NCBI GenBank assembly: GCA_003162495.1
Contig: PMOF01000227.1
Location: 1-9,728 of the forward strand
DNA from: Acidobacteriaceae bacterium
GTDB taxonomy: Bacteria; Acidobacteriota; Terriglobia; Terriglobales; Acidobacteriaceae
DNA length: 9,728 nt
Reading direction: 5' to 3'
The notes beneath the pieces were generated by a model, which made no database searches, was not told the DNA's origin, and worked only from the letters and a program-made list of their open reading frames with translations. Of the stretch, positions 1-6,827 are shown piece by piece. The first letter of the stretch is position 1. Each line of letters starts with the position of its first letter. Made by a program: the position numbers and the translations under genes.

Positions 1-24
1 ACAATCGTGCTACCGTTTTAGAGT

Positions 25-537
25 ATGGCCACGATTTTGCACATCCCGATGCACGAATACCTCGGCAGGAGCTACAAGCCGGACTGCGAGTATGTGGATG
101 GGGAAATCAGGGAGCGCAATGTGGGCAAGTGGGAGCACGCACGAGTGCAGTGGCTGTTGGCACTCTGGTTCGGAAACCACGAGCGAGATTGGGGAATCAC
201 CGGGAGCACAGAACAGCGGGTGCGAGTGTCGGAGAACCGAGTTCGTGTGCCTGACCTGGTAGTGTTGACCGCCGGGCCGCAGCCGGATGTTCTGACTGAT
301 CCGCCACTGCTGGTCATCGAAATCCTGTCTCCCGACGACACCTACTCCGACACCCAGGAGCGCGCCCAGGACTACCGCGCGATGGGCGTGGAAACGGTTT
401 GGATCATCGATCCGAAAACGCGCTCCGGCCGCATGTGTTCCGGAGCAGAATGGGTGGAGGCGGCGCGCCTTGTGGTTAAAGGAACGCCTCTGCATGTCAA
501 CTTGAGTGACATCTTCAGCCAGTTGACGCCTGCCTGA
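25..537 (+). CDS. Uma2 family (DUF820) PD-(D/E)XK-fold putative endonuclease, 170 aa
   Basis: The protein matches the Uma2/DUF820 family, which has a restriction-endonuclease-like fold and is usually annotated as a putative nuclease; its real substrate is unknown. Visible family landmarks are YVDGEI near residues 23-28, RVPDLVVL (75-81, with D77 as the likely first acidic metal ligand), PLLVIEILSP (94-103, with E99 the second), and the block D109...Y117 followed by GVETVWIIDP (121-130). In many relatives a lysine stands four residues after the aspartate equivalent to D109; here it is R113, as I recall for a common subgroup with the DTQER motif. At 170 residues it is close to the usual family length of about 180. 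An in-frame TAG at 19-21 means the ATG at 25 is the first possible start. No partner gene is adjacent on the right. The family call is firm; nuclease activity is inferred. Confidence 0.88.
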   Translation: MATILHIPMHEYLGRSYKPDCEYVDGEIRERNVGKWEHARVQWLLALWFGNHERDWGITGSTEQRVRVSENRVRVPDLVVLTAGPQPDVLTDPPLLVIEILSPDDTYSDTQERAQDYRAMGVETVWIIDPKTRSGRMCSGAEWVEAARLVVKGTPLHVNLSDIFSQLTPA

Positions 538-547
538 GGCCTGATTA

Positions 548-573
548 TCGAAACTGGCTGCACCCCGTTTCGA
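548..573. repeat. Inverted repeat / stem-loop after the Uma2 gene
   Basis: TCGAAAC (548-554) and GTTTCGA (567-573) are perfect reverse complements of 7 bases around a 12-base loop, beginning 10 bases after the Uma2 stop codon. There is no T-run behind it, so it is not a classical Rho-independent terminator. It could protect the mRNA 3' end or be a protein-binding site; this is inference. Confidence 0.4.
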
Positions 574-864
574 ACTGCTCAGACATGGACCATCCGCAGG
601 TTCATGCTTTTCCCATCGACTGGGCGAGAGCAACAACTCTTCTAAAAACGGGTCTATACAGAAGAGGAAGCGATATCGCGCGGAAATTCTGCGCCGCTCA
701 TAAACTCTTCGCCTGCACTGAATTGGGATAGCGCGAAAAGAAAAAATCGGAGTGAGAGTGGAAATGGGGCGGTGTTCCGTGGTAGCTTCCATCCCTTAAA
801 GGGTGGTTTTAGCCTGACGCGGAAAGTGCACCAGCGCGCGGGCAGAATTCGTTCTTCCGCGGAA

Positions 865-893
865 TTGATGGAAAACCGGACTGTGAGTCCAAT
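865..893 (+). promoter_or_regulatory. Possible sigma70-like promoter for topA
   Basis: TTGATG (865-870) and TCCAAT (888-893) are separated by 17 bases, each matching four of six consensus positions, and lie 36 bases before the first topA start. A perfect 5-bp hairpin GGACT-GTG-AGTCC (878-890) sits in the spacer and overlaps the -10 box, and CCGGAC is directly repeated at 876-881 and 897-902. All of this is weak and could be chance. Confidence 0.22.
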
Positions 894-917
894 AAGCCGG
901 ACAGGGTAGAGTGTTCT

Positions 918-930
918 AGGGAATCAAGGA
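918..930 (+). promoter_or_regulatory. Two alternative Shine-Dalgarno sequences in front of topA
   Basis: AGGGA (918-922) stands 7 bases before the ATG at 930, and AAGGA (926-930) stands 5 bases before the ATG at 936. Both spacings are workable, so the sequence does not settle which methionine is used. The second start gives MSKSLVIVESPAK, which looks more like the usual TopA N-terminus. Confidence 0.5.
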
Positions 931-3620
931 TGGCAATGAGCAAATCACTGGTAATCGTCGAGTCGCCTGCCAAGGGGAAGACGATTGAGAAGTATCTGGG
1001 CAAGGGCTTTGAGGTGCTGGCTTCGGTCGGACACATCATGGACCTGCCCAAGAACGACATTGGCGTGGAGTTGAAGAACCGCACCTTCGAGCCGACGCTG
1101 ATCGTGTCTCCGGGCAAAGAAAAAGTTGTGGCCCAGTTGAAAAAGGCGGCCGCGAAAGCGGACCAGATTTTCCTGGCGCCTGACCCGGATCGCGAAGGCG
1201 AAGCGATTGCGTACCACCTGCTGCTGCAACTGGGAACGACAGCCGCGGACCGCAAGAAGATTCATCGCGTCACTTTCAATGAGATTACGAAGAAGGCGGT
1301 GCAGGAGGCATTCCAGCACGCACGCGACGTGGATCAGAATCTTGTGGACGCGCAGCAGACGCGGCGAGTACTCGACCGCCTGGTGGGCTACCAGATTTCG
1401 CCGTTGCTTTGGGATAAGGTCCGGCGCGGCCTCTCGGCCGGCCGTGTGCAAACGGTCGCCGTGCGGCTGATTGTGGAGCGCGAGCGGGAGATCGGCAAAT
1501 TTCAGCCAGTCGAATACTGGACGCTGGAGGCATTGCTCCACCCAGAGAAGCAGCGGGAGAAGAGTTTCAAGGCTAAGTTCATTGGGGTTGACGGCGAAAC
1601 TGCGCGCGTTGCCAACGGCAAGGATAAAGACGGCAAAGACCAGTTCATTACCAGCGCACTGCCGGACCGCGCAGCTGTTGACGCGACGGTGTCTGCTCTC
1701 AACCGCGCACAGTGGTCTCTGGCTTCAGTGCAGTCGCGTGAGCAGCAGCGCAGGCCGCTGCCTCCGTTCATCACCAGCCAATTGCAGCGCGATGCATCAA
1801 CAAAGCTGGGGTTCAATGTGCGGCGCACGATGGGCGTGGCGCAGCGGCTGTACGAGGGAATCGATCTGGGCGCGGAGGGTACAACCGGCCTGATCACCTA
1901 TATGAGAACGGATTCGCCGCGAGTGGCGCCCGATGCTATTGAAGTTGCGCGGGAGTGGGTGGGCAAGCAATTGGGCGCGCGGTACCTGCCTGAGTCACCC
2001 AATGCGTACAAGGGCAAGAAGGACGCTCAGGACGCGCACGAAGCGATTCGTCCGACTGATCCTTCGCGAACGCCTGAGTCGATTGCCCGTTATTTGAGCG
2101 ACGAGCAGTTGAAGCTTTATACGCTCATCTGGCGGCGCTTTGTGGCCTCGCAGATGATGCCTGCAGTCTTCGATGTGACCACGGCCAAGATCGCGGCAGT
2201 GAGCGCGAAAGACGGCAAGACCTACGATTTTCGCGTCTCCGGCTCGGTTCTGCGCTTTGATGGGTTTCTCAAAGTGTACGAGATATCGGATGACAAGAAA
2301 GACGACGACGATGAGTCGGCCAACAAGCTGCCCAACCTGGACGGCGTAAAGGCCCTCGCGCTCGACAAGCTAGAGGAAGAACAGAAGTTTACGCAACCGC
2401 CCGCGCGCTACAACGAAGCTTCGCTGGTGAAGGAGCTTGAGGAGCGCGGCATCGGCCGCCCGTCCACCTATGCGTCGATCATTAGCACTATCCAGGACCG
2501 CGAGTACGTGGTAAAGCATGGTGGATCGCGCGGACGTTTCTATCCGACCGAGATCGGCGTCGTCGTGTGCGACCTGCTGGTAGAAAGTTTTCCTTACATC
2601 TTCGACACCACCTATACGGCCAAACTGGAAGAAGAATTGGACGCTATTGAGGACGGTACAGAAAAGTGGACCGACCTGATGAACGGCTTCTACGATCACT
2701 TCGAAGATGAGCTCAAAGATGCCGGCAAAAAAATGCGCGACATCAAGCGCATGGAAGAAAAGACCAACGAGAAGTGCGATCTGTGCGGATCGCCGCTGCT
2801 GCTGAAGTGGGGCAAGTTCGGCACCTTCTACGCTTGTTCGGCTTACAACAAGAAAGATCCGTCGAGCTGCACCTTCACCAAAGAGAACACCGCATCGAAG
2901 CCCGACTTGAATACCCCCGAGGCTCAGGAAGCGGGAGAGACTGAAGAGTACTGCGAGAACTGCGGGCGCGTCATGGTGCTGCGGCGCGGGCCGTTCGGCA
3001 TGTTCATGTCCTGCCCCGGCTATAGCGAAGATCCGCCGTGCAAGACCATCCGCAAGCTGAGTCAGAAGCAGCAGCAGAAGCCGCCGCAACCCACCGGCGA
3101 AGACTGTCCACTGTGCGGCAAGCCGCTGGTGCTGCGCCAGGGCACCTATGGGGAGTTTGTCTCCTGCTCCGGCTATCCCAAGTGCAAGTACGTGAAGCAG
3201 AATTTGATTGAAGGGCTGAAATGCCCCAAGTGCGGCACCGGCGACCTGGCCGAGCGCAAGGCGCGCAGAGGCAACATCTTCTGGGGCTGCACTAACTATC
3301 CCAAATGCGACTTCACGTCCAACTACAAGCCGGTCGCGGAGAAGTGTCCTGAGTGCGGCAGCCCCTACCTGGTGGAAAAGACGCTGCGGTCGGGCATTTA
3401 TCTTGAATGCCCCAACAAGAAAAAGTCCGCTGTTGAAGAAGAGACGGCGCCGAAGAAGCGCGCAAAAAAGAATGCTGAGCCGGCGCCTGGCAAAGAGGGT
3501 AGCCCGATTACATGCCATTACTCGCGGCGAATTGGAGATGCGCCGCCTCCGCCGACGGCTGAAACGCACGGCCCGGTGGTAGAGAGCAAGAGCGGAAAGA
3601 AAGAACTGCAGCCGGCGTAG
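930..3620 (+). CDS. topA: DNA topoisomerase I (type IA), TopA, 896 aa
   Basis: Type IA topoisomerase that relaxes negatively supercoiled DNA by nicking one strand through a 5'-phosphotyrosine link. The Toprim domain is at the N-terminus, with E11 in VESPAK and the metal-binding triad D85, D87, E89 in LAPDPDREGE. The active-site tyrosine is Y324 in GLITYMRTDSP, with R326 beside it. RGIGRPSTYASI (506-517) is another family signature. The C-terminus carries four complete four-cysteine zinc-ribbon units (C616/619/636/647, C675/678/695/704, C726/729/746/752, C765/768/787/793) and a fifth with only three cysteines (C806/809/827), followed by a lysine/proline-rich tail of about 65 residues. E. coli TopA is 865 aa, so the length is normal. 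A start at 936 (894 aa) is equally well supported. The 392-base upstream gap and 88-base downstream gap suggest its own transcription unit. Confidence 0.97.
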   Translation: MAMSKSLVIVESPAKGKTIEKYLGKGFEVLASVGHIMDLPKNDIGVELKNRTFEPTLIVSPGKEKVVAQLKKAAAKADQIFLAPDPDREGEAIAYHLLLQLGTTAADRKKIHRVTFNEITKKAVQEAFQHARDVDQNLVDAQQTRRVLDRLVGYQISPLLWDKVRRGLSAGRVQTVAVRLIVEREREIGKFQPVEYWTLEALLHPEKQREKSFKAKFIGVDGETARVANGKDKDGKDQFITSALPDRAAVDATVSALNRAQWSLASVQSREQQRRPLPPFITSQLQRDASTKLGFNVRRTMGVAQRLYEGIDLGAEGTTGLITYMRTDSPRVAPDAIEVAREWVGKQLGARYLPESPNAYKGKKDAQDAHEAIRPTDPSRTPESIARYLSDEQLKLYTLIWRRFVASQMMPAVFDVTTAKIAAVSAKDGKTYDFRVSGSVLRFDGFLKVYEISDDKKDDDDESANKLPNLDGVKALALDKLEEEQKFTQPPARYNEASLVKELEERGIGRPSTYASIISTIQDREYVVKHGGSRGRFYPTEIGVVVCDLLVESFPYIFDTTYTAKLEEELDAIEDGTEKWTDLMNGFYDHFEDELKDAGKKMRDIKRMEEKTNEKCDLCGSPLLLKWGKFGTFYACSAYNKKDPSSCTFTKENTASKPDLNTPEAQEAGETEEYCENCGRVMVLRRGPFGMFMSCPGYSEDPPCKTIRKLSQKQQQKPPQPTGEDCPLCGKPLVLRQGTYGEFVSCSGYPKCKYVKQNLIEGLKCPKCGTGDLAERKARRGNIFWGCTNYPKCDFTSNYKPVAEKCPECGSPYLVEKTLRSGIYLECPNKKKSAVEEETAPKKRAKKNAEPAPGKEGSPITCHYSRRIGDAPPPPTAETHGPVVESKSGKKELQPA

Positions 3621-3708
3621 GGTCTCAATAGAATCCACCTTTGTACCGGCTGCGAGGCTCTGTCCCTGCGATTGACGCACCGCCGTCCGCCCTGCGAAAC
3701 TCACCCCA

Positions 3709-4434
3709 ATGCGCTATCGCGGAAAAGTTGAATACGCCCAGCAGCGGAAAATCCGCGAGAGCAACACCCGCTTCTATCGGCTTTGCCATTGGCCCATCTG
3801 GATATGGGTCTTTTTCCTCGCACCCGGACCTCTGACCTTCTCCCTCTTTGCTCGCGGATTTCACTCCGGCAACATGATCTGGCTGGCCGCAGTGCTGATC
3901 GGCACCGGCATCGCCGGCCTGCGCGGCCAAATGCCCGGCGTCGAACCGCGTCCCTACATCCTCCGCTTTGACGAGGACAAGCCCAATCCCCTCTATCGCC
4001 GCGTCTGCTACACCTTTGCCTGGAACGCGGTGCTCTCCTTTACCCTGCTCAACCTTGCCGGACTGCTCATCGCCGCCGCCACCGGCGTCTTTTATATGAA
4101 GCAGATCTACCACGCCGGCTACTTCCCGCTCTTTGCCCTTATTCTGATCCTCGGCATCCTGGGCAAGCTCCCCCGCGTCGGCCCCTCCACCCAGAGCGAA
4201 GGCTCCGAACGCCGCTACTTCTACGGCTCCGTGTGGGCGGTGACTGCCGCGCAGACCATCCTTCTTGTCTTGTGGAAGACGATGCCCGCCAACGCATTCT
4301 CTGTTCAAACCGCCAGCCTCATCAAGCTGGCTGCATTCCTGGGCACTCTGCTTTTCATGGGCCTGCTCGCCTGGCGAGGCAAGCTGGGACGCACCCGCCC
4401 CATTCTTCCTGGCGAACTCATGGTCTCTGACTGA
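3709..4434 (+). CDS. Predicted six-helix integral membrane protein, unknown function, 241 aa
   Basis: I do not recognise this family. The N-terminal 27 residues are strongly basic (RYRGK, RK, R, R) and so are probably cytoplasmic. Hydrophobic segments follow at about 28-47, 56-73, 103-127, 137-153, 171-189 and 203-222, giving six likely membrane helices with both ends inside. The loop at 74-102 is hydrophilic and charged (RFDEDK, RR) and would also be cytoplasmic. No catalytic motif is visible. The first in-frame start after the TGA at 3673-3675 is the ATG at 3709; no Shine-Dalgarno is seen before it, so translation may be weak or leaderless. Codon choice is markedly C-ending, unlike topA before it and like plsY and gpsA after it. 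It points the same way as plsY, 140 bases ahead, but the structured gap argues against calling them one operon. Confidence 0.8.
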   Translation: MRYRGKVEYAQQRKIRESNTRFYRLCHWPIWIWVFFLAPGPLTFSLFARGFHSGNMIWLAAVLIGTGIAGLRGQMPGVEPRPYILRFDEDKPNPLYRRVCYTFAWNAVLSFTLLNLAGLLIAAATGVFYMKQIYHAGYFPLFALILILGILGKLPRVGPSTQSEGSERRYFYGSVWAVTAAQTILLVLWKTMPANAFSVQTASLIKLAAFLGTLLFMGLLAWRGKLGRTRPILPGELMVSD

Positions 4435-4455
4435 GAGTCTTTATTCCCGGCGCAA

Positions 4456-4558
4456 TTCGCCTCGCGCCTCTCGCGAAGTGTGGATGGCCACGCACCGGTG
4501 GGCGCGCAAGCGCCGTCTGCCCCACCGCAGGTGGTCAGCCCAGCGCAGGTGAACCTGC
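4456..4558. repeat. Run of five short stem-loops in the gap before plsY
   Basis: Five inverted repeats follow one another in about 100 bases: TTCGC/GCGAA (4456-4460 with 4473-4477), GTGTGG/CCACGC with one G-T pair around ATGG (4478-4493), GGCGC-GCAA-GCGCC (4501-4514), CCACC-GCA-GGTGG (4522-4534) and GCAGG-TGAA-CCTGC (4545-4558). None overlaps the next, and no T-run follows. The last one contains the only AGGTG in the leader and ends 16 bases before the plsY ATG. It may be an mRNA leader structure, a REP-like element or a transcript 3' end; the function is inference. Confidence 0.45.
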
Positions 4559-4574
4559 TAAACTCTCCTTGGTC

Positions 4575-5219
4575 ATGGTCCTCGCAAGCCTGCTCATCGC
4601 GGTTGCTGCTTACCTGCTCGGATCCATTCCTGCCGGCTATTTGCTCGTCCGCCTCTTCTGCCACCAGGACATCCGCACCTTTGGCAGCGGCAACATCGGC
4701 GCCACCAACGTGCTTCGCTCCGGCGGCAAGGGACTCGGCGCAGCCACCTTTCTCCTCGACGTCTTGAAAGGGGCGGCCGCCGTCTACCTGGGCGCGCTGG
4801 CTGCCGCCCAATGGATGCCCACCGCCCCCGCGCGTAATGTTGAAGCCCTCGCAGCTCTCTGCGCGGTGATTGGCCACATGTTCCCCGTATGGCTTCATTT
4901 CCGCGGCGGCAAGGGGGTGGCCACCGGATTTGGCGTCTTTCTGGTGGCCGCGCCCACCGCTGCCCTTTGCGCCATCGCAACATTTGCCCTGGTACTCCTC
5001 ATTACCCGCTATGTGTCCCTGGCCTCCATCCTCGGTGCGGCCAGCTTTCCATTCTTCGCCTGGGCGCTGGTCCAGGGCGACAGGCCTCCCTTCTTCATCG
5101 CTGTCCAGTTCGCCATCCCTTTCCTCATCATCGCCAAGCACCGTCAGAACATCCGTCGACTCTTCACCGGGCAGGAATCCCGCTTCGGAGCCCACTCCCG
5201 AAAGACAGGAACCGCATGA
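4575..5219 (+). CDS. plsY: Glycerol-3-phosphate acyltransferase PlsY, 214 aa
   Basis: Membrane enzyme that transfers an acyl group from acyl-phosphate (made by PlsX, not in this window) to sn-glycerol 3-phosphate, giving lysophosphatidic acid. All PlsY signatures are present: LLGSIPAGYLL (14-24), FGSGNIGATNVLR (36-48), DVLKG (62-66), GHMFPVWLHFRGGKGVATGFG (100-120), a serine/alanine motif around 148-156 and AKHRQNIRRLFTGQE (187-201). The glycine-rich loops are the phosphate and glycerol phosphate sites in the family. Length is typical at about 200-215. The ATG at 4575 is chosen; a TTG at 4569 would add two residues. No Shine-Dalgarno sits at normal distance from either; AGGTG at 4547-4551 is too far and buried in a hairpin. 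The stop overlaps the gpsA start as ATGA, so the two are co-translated. Confidence 0.96.
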   Translation: MVLASLLIAVAAYLLGSIPAGYLLVRLFCHQDIRTFGSGNIGATNVLRSGGKGLGAATFLLDVLKGAAAVYLGALAAAQWMPTAPARNVEALAALCAVIGHMFPVWLHFRGGKGVATGFGVFLVAAPTAALCAIATFALVLLITRYVSLASILGAASFPFFAWALVQGDRPPFFIAVQFAIPFLIIAKHRQNIRRLFTGQESRFGAHSRKTGTA

Positions 5220-6223
5220 GCCGGATTGTCGTCCTCGGTTCCGGCGCATGGGGAACGGCCATCGCCCTGGCGCTCGATCGCCGTGGCGGTCATAAGTTGA
5301 CGCTGTGGGCTCACAGCCCTGAAATCGCCCGCGAAATCGCCGAAACACGCGAAAACACACTATTCCTTCCCGGCTTCCCCATTCCGGAGGCCATCGAAAT
5401 CACCGGCAGCGACGCCGCTGTGGCGAACGCCGACATTGTCGTCTCCGTCGTCCCCTCTGAATTCCTTCGCTCCACCTTCACCCGCGTACGCTCCCACCTC
5501 CACCTTGGCCAGTTCATCGTCAGCGCCACCAAGGGCATTGAAGATCGCACCTTTCTGCGCATGACCCAGGTCATTTCAGGGGCCCTCGAGCCAGCCGGGC
5601 TTTTGCTCTCCATCGGCGCTTTCTCCGGCCCCAGCTTCGCACTCGAAGTGGCCCAGGGCCAGCCCACGGCCGTCACCGTGGCCTTCAGCGATCCCGAAAT
5701 CGCCGCCCTCGTTCAGCAGGAGTTCTCTTCTGAAACCCTGCGCCTCTACACCTCCACCGACGTCGTCGGCGTCGAACTCGGCGGCGCGCTCAAAAACGTG
5801 ATCGCCATCGCTGCCGGCATCGCCGCCGGAGTGGGCCTGGGCCACAACTCCGCCGCCGCCCTCATGACCCGCGGCATCGCAGAGATCACGCGCCTCGCCG
5901 TGGCCTGCGGAGGCCGCCGTGAAACCCTCGCCGGCCTTTCCGGCGTAGGCGACCTGGTGCTCACCTGCACCGGTTCTCTCTCCCGCAATCGCGGCGTAGG
6001 CCAGGCCCTCGGCCAGGGCCGCAACCTTCCGGAAATCCTGGAGAGCCTGGGCGGCAAGGTCGCCGAAGGTGTCCTCACCACCCGCGCCGCGCTCGGGCTC
6101 GCCCACCGCCACAAAATCGAAATGCCGATCACCGAGCAAATGGAGCTAATCTTCAATAAAGGCAAAGATCCCCGCGAAGCCATCAAAGACCTTATGCTCC
6201 GTCCAGGAAAGAAAGAGCATTAG
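5216..6223 (+). CDS. gpsA: NAD(P)+-dependent glycerol-3-phosphate dehydrogenase GpsA, 335 aa
   Basis: Cytoplasmic enzyme that reduces dihydroxyacetone phosphate to sn-glycerol 3-phosphate, the substrate of PlsY encoded just before it. The N-terminal dinucleotide fold opens with VVLGSGAWGTAIA (GxGxxG at 8-13). SATKGI (103-108) includes K106, and ELGGALKNVIAIAAG (187-201) holds the catalytic lysine K193. GHNSAAALMTRG (209-220) and GLSGVGDLVLTCTG (240-253) with SRNRGVG following are family signatures of the C-terminal helical domain. Length is normal. The frame is open far upstream, but the ATG at 5216 is chosen because it gives the standard N-terminus, overlaps the plsY stop by four bases and has AGGAA (5207-5211) four bases before it. 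The enzyme is commonly feedback-inhibited by glycerol 3-phosphate; nothing in the sequence speaks to that here. Confidence 0.97.
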   Translation: MSRIVVLGSGAWGTAIALALDRRGGHKLTLWAHSPEIAREIAETRENTLFLPGFPIPEAIEITGSDAAVANADIVVSVVPSEFLRSTFTRVRSHLHLGQFIVSATKGIEDRTFLRMTQVISGALEPAGLLLSIGAFSGPSFALEVAQGQPTAVTVAFSDPEIAALVQQEFSSETLRLYTSTDVVGVELGGALKNVIAIAAGIAAGVGLGHNSAAALMTRGIAEITRLAVACGGRRETLAGLSGVGDLVLTCTGSLSRNRGVGQALGQGRNLPEILESLGGKVAEGVLTTRAALGLAHRHKIEMPITEQMELIFNKGKDPREAIKDLMLRPGKKEH

Positions 6224-6290
6224 GCGTCCGCCTTCCAGGCGTTCCTCGGCGCGCCGCGATCTCCCCCAATGAGCAATTTTGAACAGTCCT

Positions 6291-6317
6291 GCTTGAAGGG
6301 CCCGCTTCAAGCTTCTT
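6291..6317 (+). terminator. Stem-loop, probable 3' end of the plsY-gpsA transcript
   Basis: GCTTGAAG (6291-6298) and CTTCAAGC (6305-6312) form a perfect 8-bp stem with a GGCCCG loop, followed by TTCTT. An alternative outer pairing is CCTGC (6288-6292) with GCAGG (6318-6322). It lies 67 bases after gpsA. The T-tract is poor, so Rho-independent action is uncertain. A smaller hairpin CGCCT-TCC-AGGCG sits at 6229-6241. Confidence 0.42.
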
Positions 6318-6384
6318 GCAGGTCCGTTCCTGCTTCGGCCACCCCTTTCGCCGTTGCGAACATCTCAATGGATAGGAGACCGCA

Positions 6385-6606
6385 ATGCACTTTCACCCGA
6401 CGGATGACCAGTTTCTCGTTGGCGGCTTTGTTTTGATCCTCGGCATCGTCATTGCCGTCGCCGCGTTCCTTGAGAAAGAGAAGAAGAAATCCAAAGCCCA
6501 GCCGTTTAGCAACTATTTCTGCGCGGAGTACGACCCATCGCTGCTCCCCGATGTTGGCTTTGAAGAGCCCGAAGACTCGCCCGCGGAACGCCCTTCTCGC
6601 TTCTAG
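6385..6606 (+). CDS. Small single-pass membrane protein, unknown function, 73 aa
   Basis: I do not recognise a named family. A hydrophobic helix spans about residues 10-29, followed by the basic stretch EKEKKKSK, so the C-terminal part is predicted to be cytoplasmic. The tail has FSNYFCAEYD (41-50) and ends in an acidic, proline-containing segment. AGGAG at 6374-6378 stands six bases before the ATG, a strong ribosome-binding site, which supports real translation despite the size. The N-terminus shares its layout with the 192-aa protein two hundred bases downstream: M-x-F-x-x-T-x-x-Q, a membrane helix ending in IAV, a basic cluster and F-x-N-x-F-x-x-E-Y-D. It therefore looks like a short paralogue or a truncated copy that keeps only the anchor and linker. 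A terminator-like hairpin follows it. Confidence 0.72.
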   Translation: MHFHPTDDQFLVGGFVLILGIVIAVAAFLEKEKKKSKAQPFSNYFCAEYDPSLLPDVGFEEPEDSPAERPSRF

Positions 6607-6643
6607 TCCACTTCTCGCCCCTAGACTTTGATTGCCTGCGATC

Positions 6644-6671
6644 CCTGCCGCCAGGACACAGCGGCAGGTTT
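6644..6671 (+). terminator. Probable Rho-independent terminator after the 73-aa gene
   Basis: CCTGCCGC (6644-6651) pairs perfectly with GCGGCAGG (6661-6668) across a 9-base loop, giving an 8-bp GC-rich stem, and is followed at once by TTT (6669-6671). It lies 38 bases after the stop of the 73-aa gene and before the possible promoter of the next gene, a sensible place for a terminator. The T-run is short. Confidence 0.5.
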
Positions 6672-6702
6672 GGAAATCAGATCCATCCTCGTCAAAACTA
6701 AA

Positions 6703-6731
6703 TTGACATCTCGATCAATACTGTCCAGACT
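6703..6731 (+). promoter_or_regulatory. Possible promoter for the 192-aa membrane protein
   Basis: A perfect -35 hexamer TTGACA stands at 6703-6708. With a 17-base spacer the -10 position reads CAGACT (6726-6731), which keeps only the second, fourth and last consensus bases. It lies between the terminator-like hairpin and the next start codon (leader of about 90 bases). The -35 match is clear; the promoter call is tentative. Confidence 0.3.
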
Positions 6732-6827
6732 TCTATTCCTCGCCTCCCGCATACTCCTTAGAAGTACCGTCGCTGTCGACCAGGCCTCATCCCTGTCCGC
6801 CGCGGGCTTTCCGTACAGGAGATCACG

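Larger units (their letters stand above)
538..929. other. 392-base non-coding gap between the Uma2 gene and topA
   Basis: No convincing gene is seen here. The stretch holds an inverted repeat shortly after the Uma2 stop (548-573), a 10-base palindrome GCGATATCGC at 670-679, an A-rich run around 736-747, a short hairpin CCCT-TAA-AGGG at 793-803 followed by TGG and TTTT (weak as a terminator), and a possible topA promoter at 865-893. A minus-strand frame stays open across much of it but runs antisense through the Uma2 gene and resembles no family I know. It is long for an intergenic space in such a dense window, so a small RNA or a decayed gene cannot be excluded. Confidence 0.6.

Noticed and set aside
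10..792. Minus-strand open frame of 260 codons across the Uma2 gene and the following gap
   Set aside because: It is antisense to a clear Uma2-family gene, has no recognisable domain and no ribosome-binding site was evident; typical of open antisense frames in GC-rich DNA.
793..810. Hairpin CCCT-TAA-AGGG followed by TGG and TTTT as a terminator
   Set aside because: The stem is only four base pairs and stands alone in the middle of a gap, with no gene ending near it.
2370..3704. Minus-strand open frame of 444 codons opposite topA
   Set aside because: It is antisense to the zinc-ribbon end of TopA, whose cysteine pattern is intact; the translated product is low-complexity and resembles nothing.
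4480..4767. Small + strand frame over the stem-loop gap and the start of plsY
   Set aside because: It runs out of frame through the plsY signatures and has no recognisable content; the gap is better explained by inverted repeats.
4889..5215. Upstream extension of the gpsA frame by 109 codons
   Set aside because: It lies inside plsY in another frame; the ATG at 5216 gives the standard GpsA N-terminus and has its own Shine-Dalgarno.
4305..5360. Minus-strand open frame of 351 codons opposite plsY
   Set aside because: It spans two real genes and a gap in antisense and is rich in Gly, Arg and Glu, as expected from reading C-rich coding sequence backwards.
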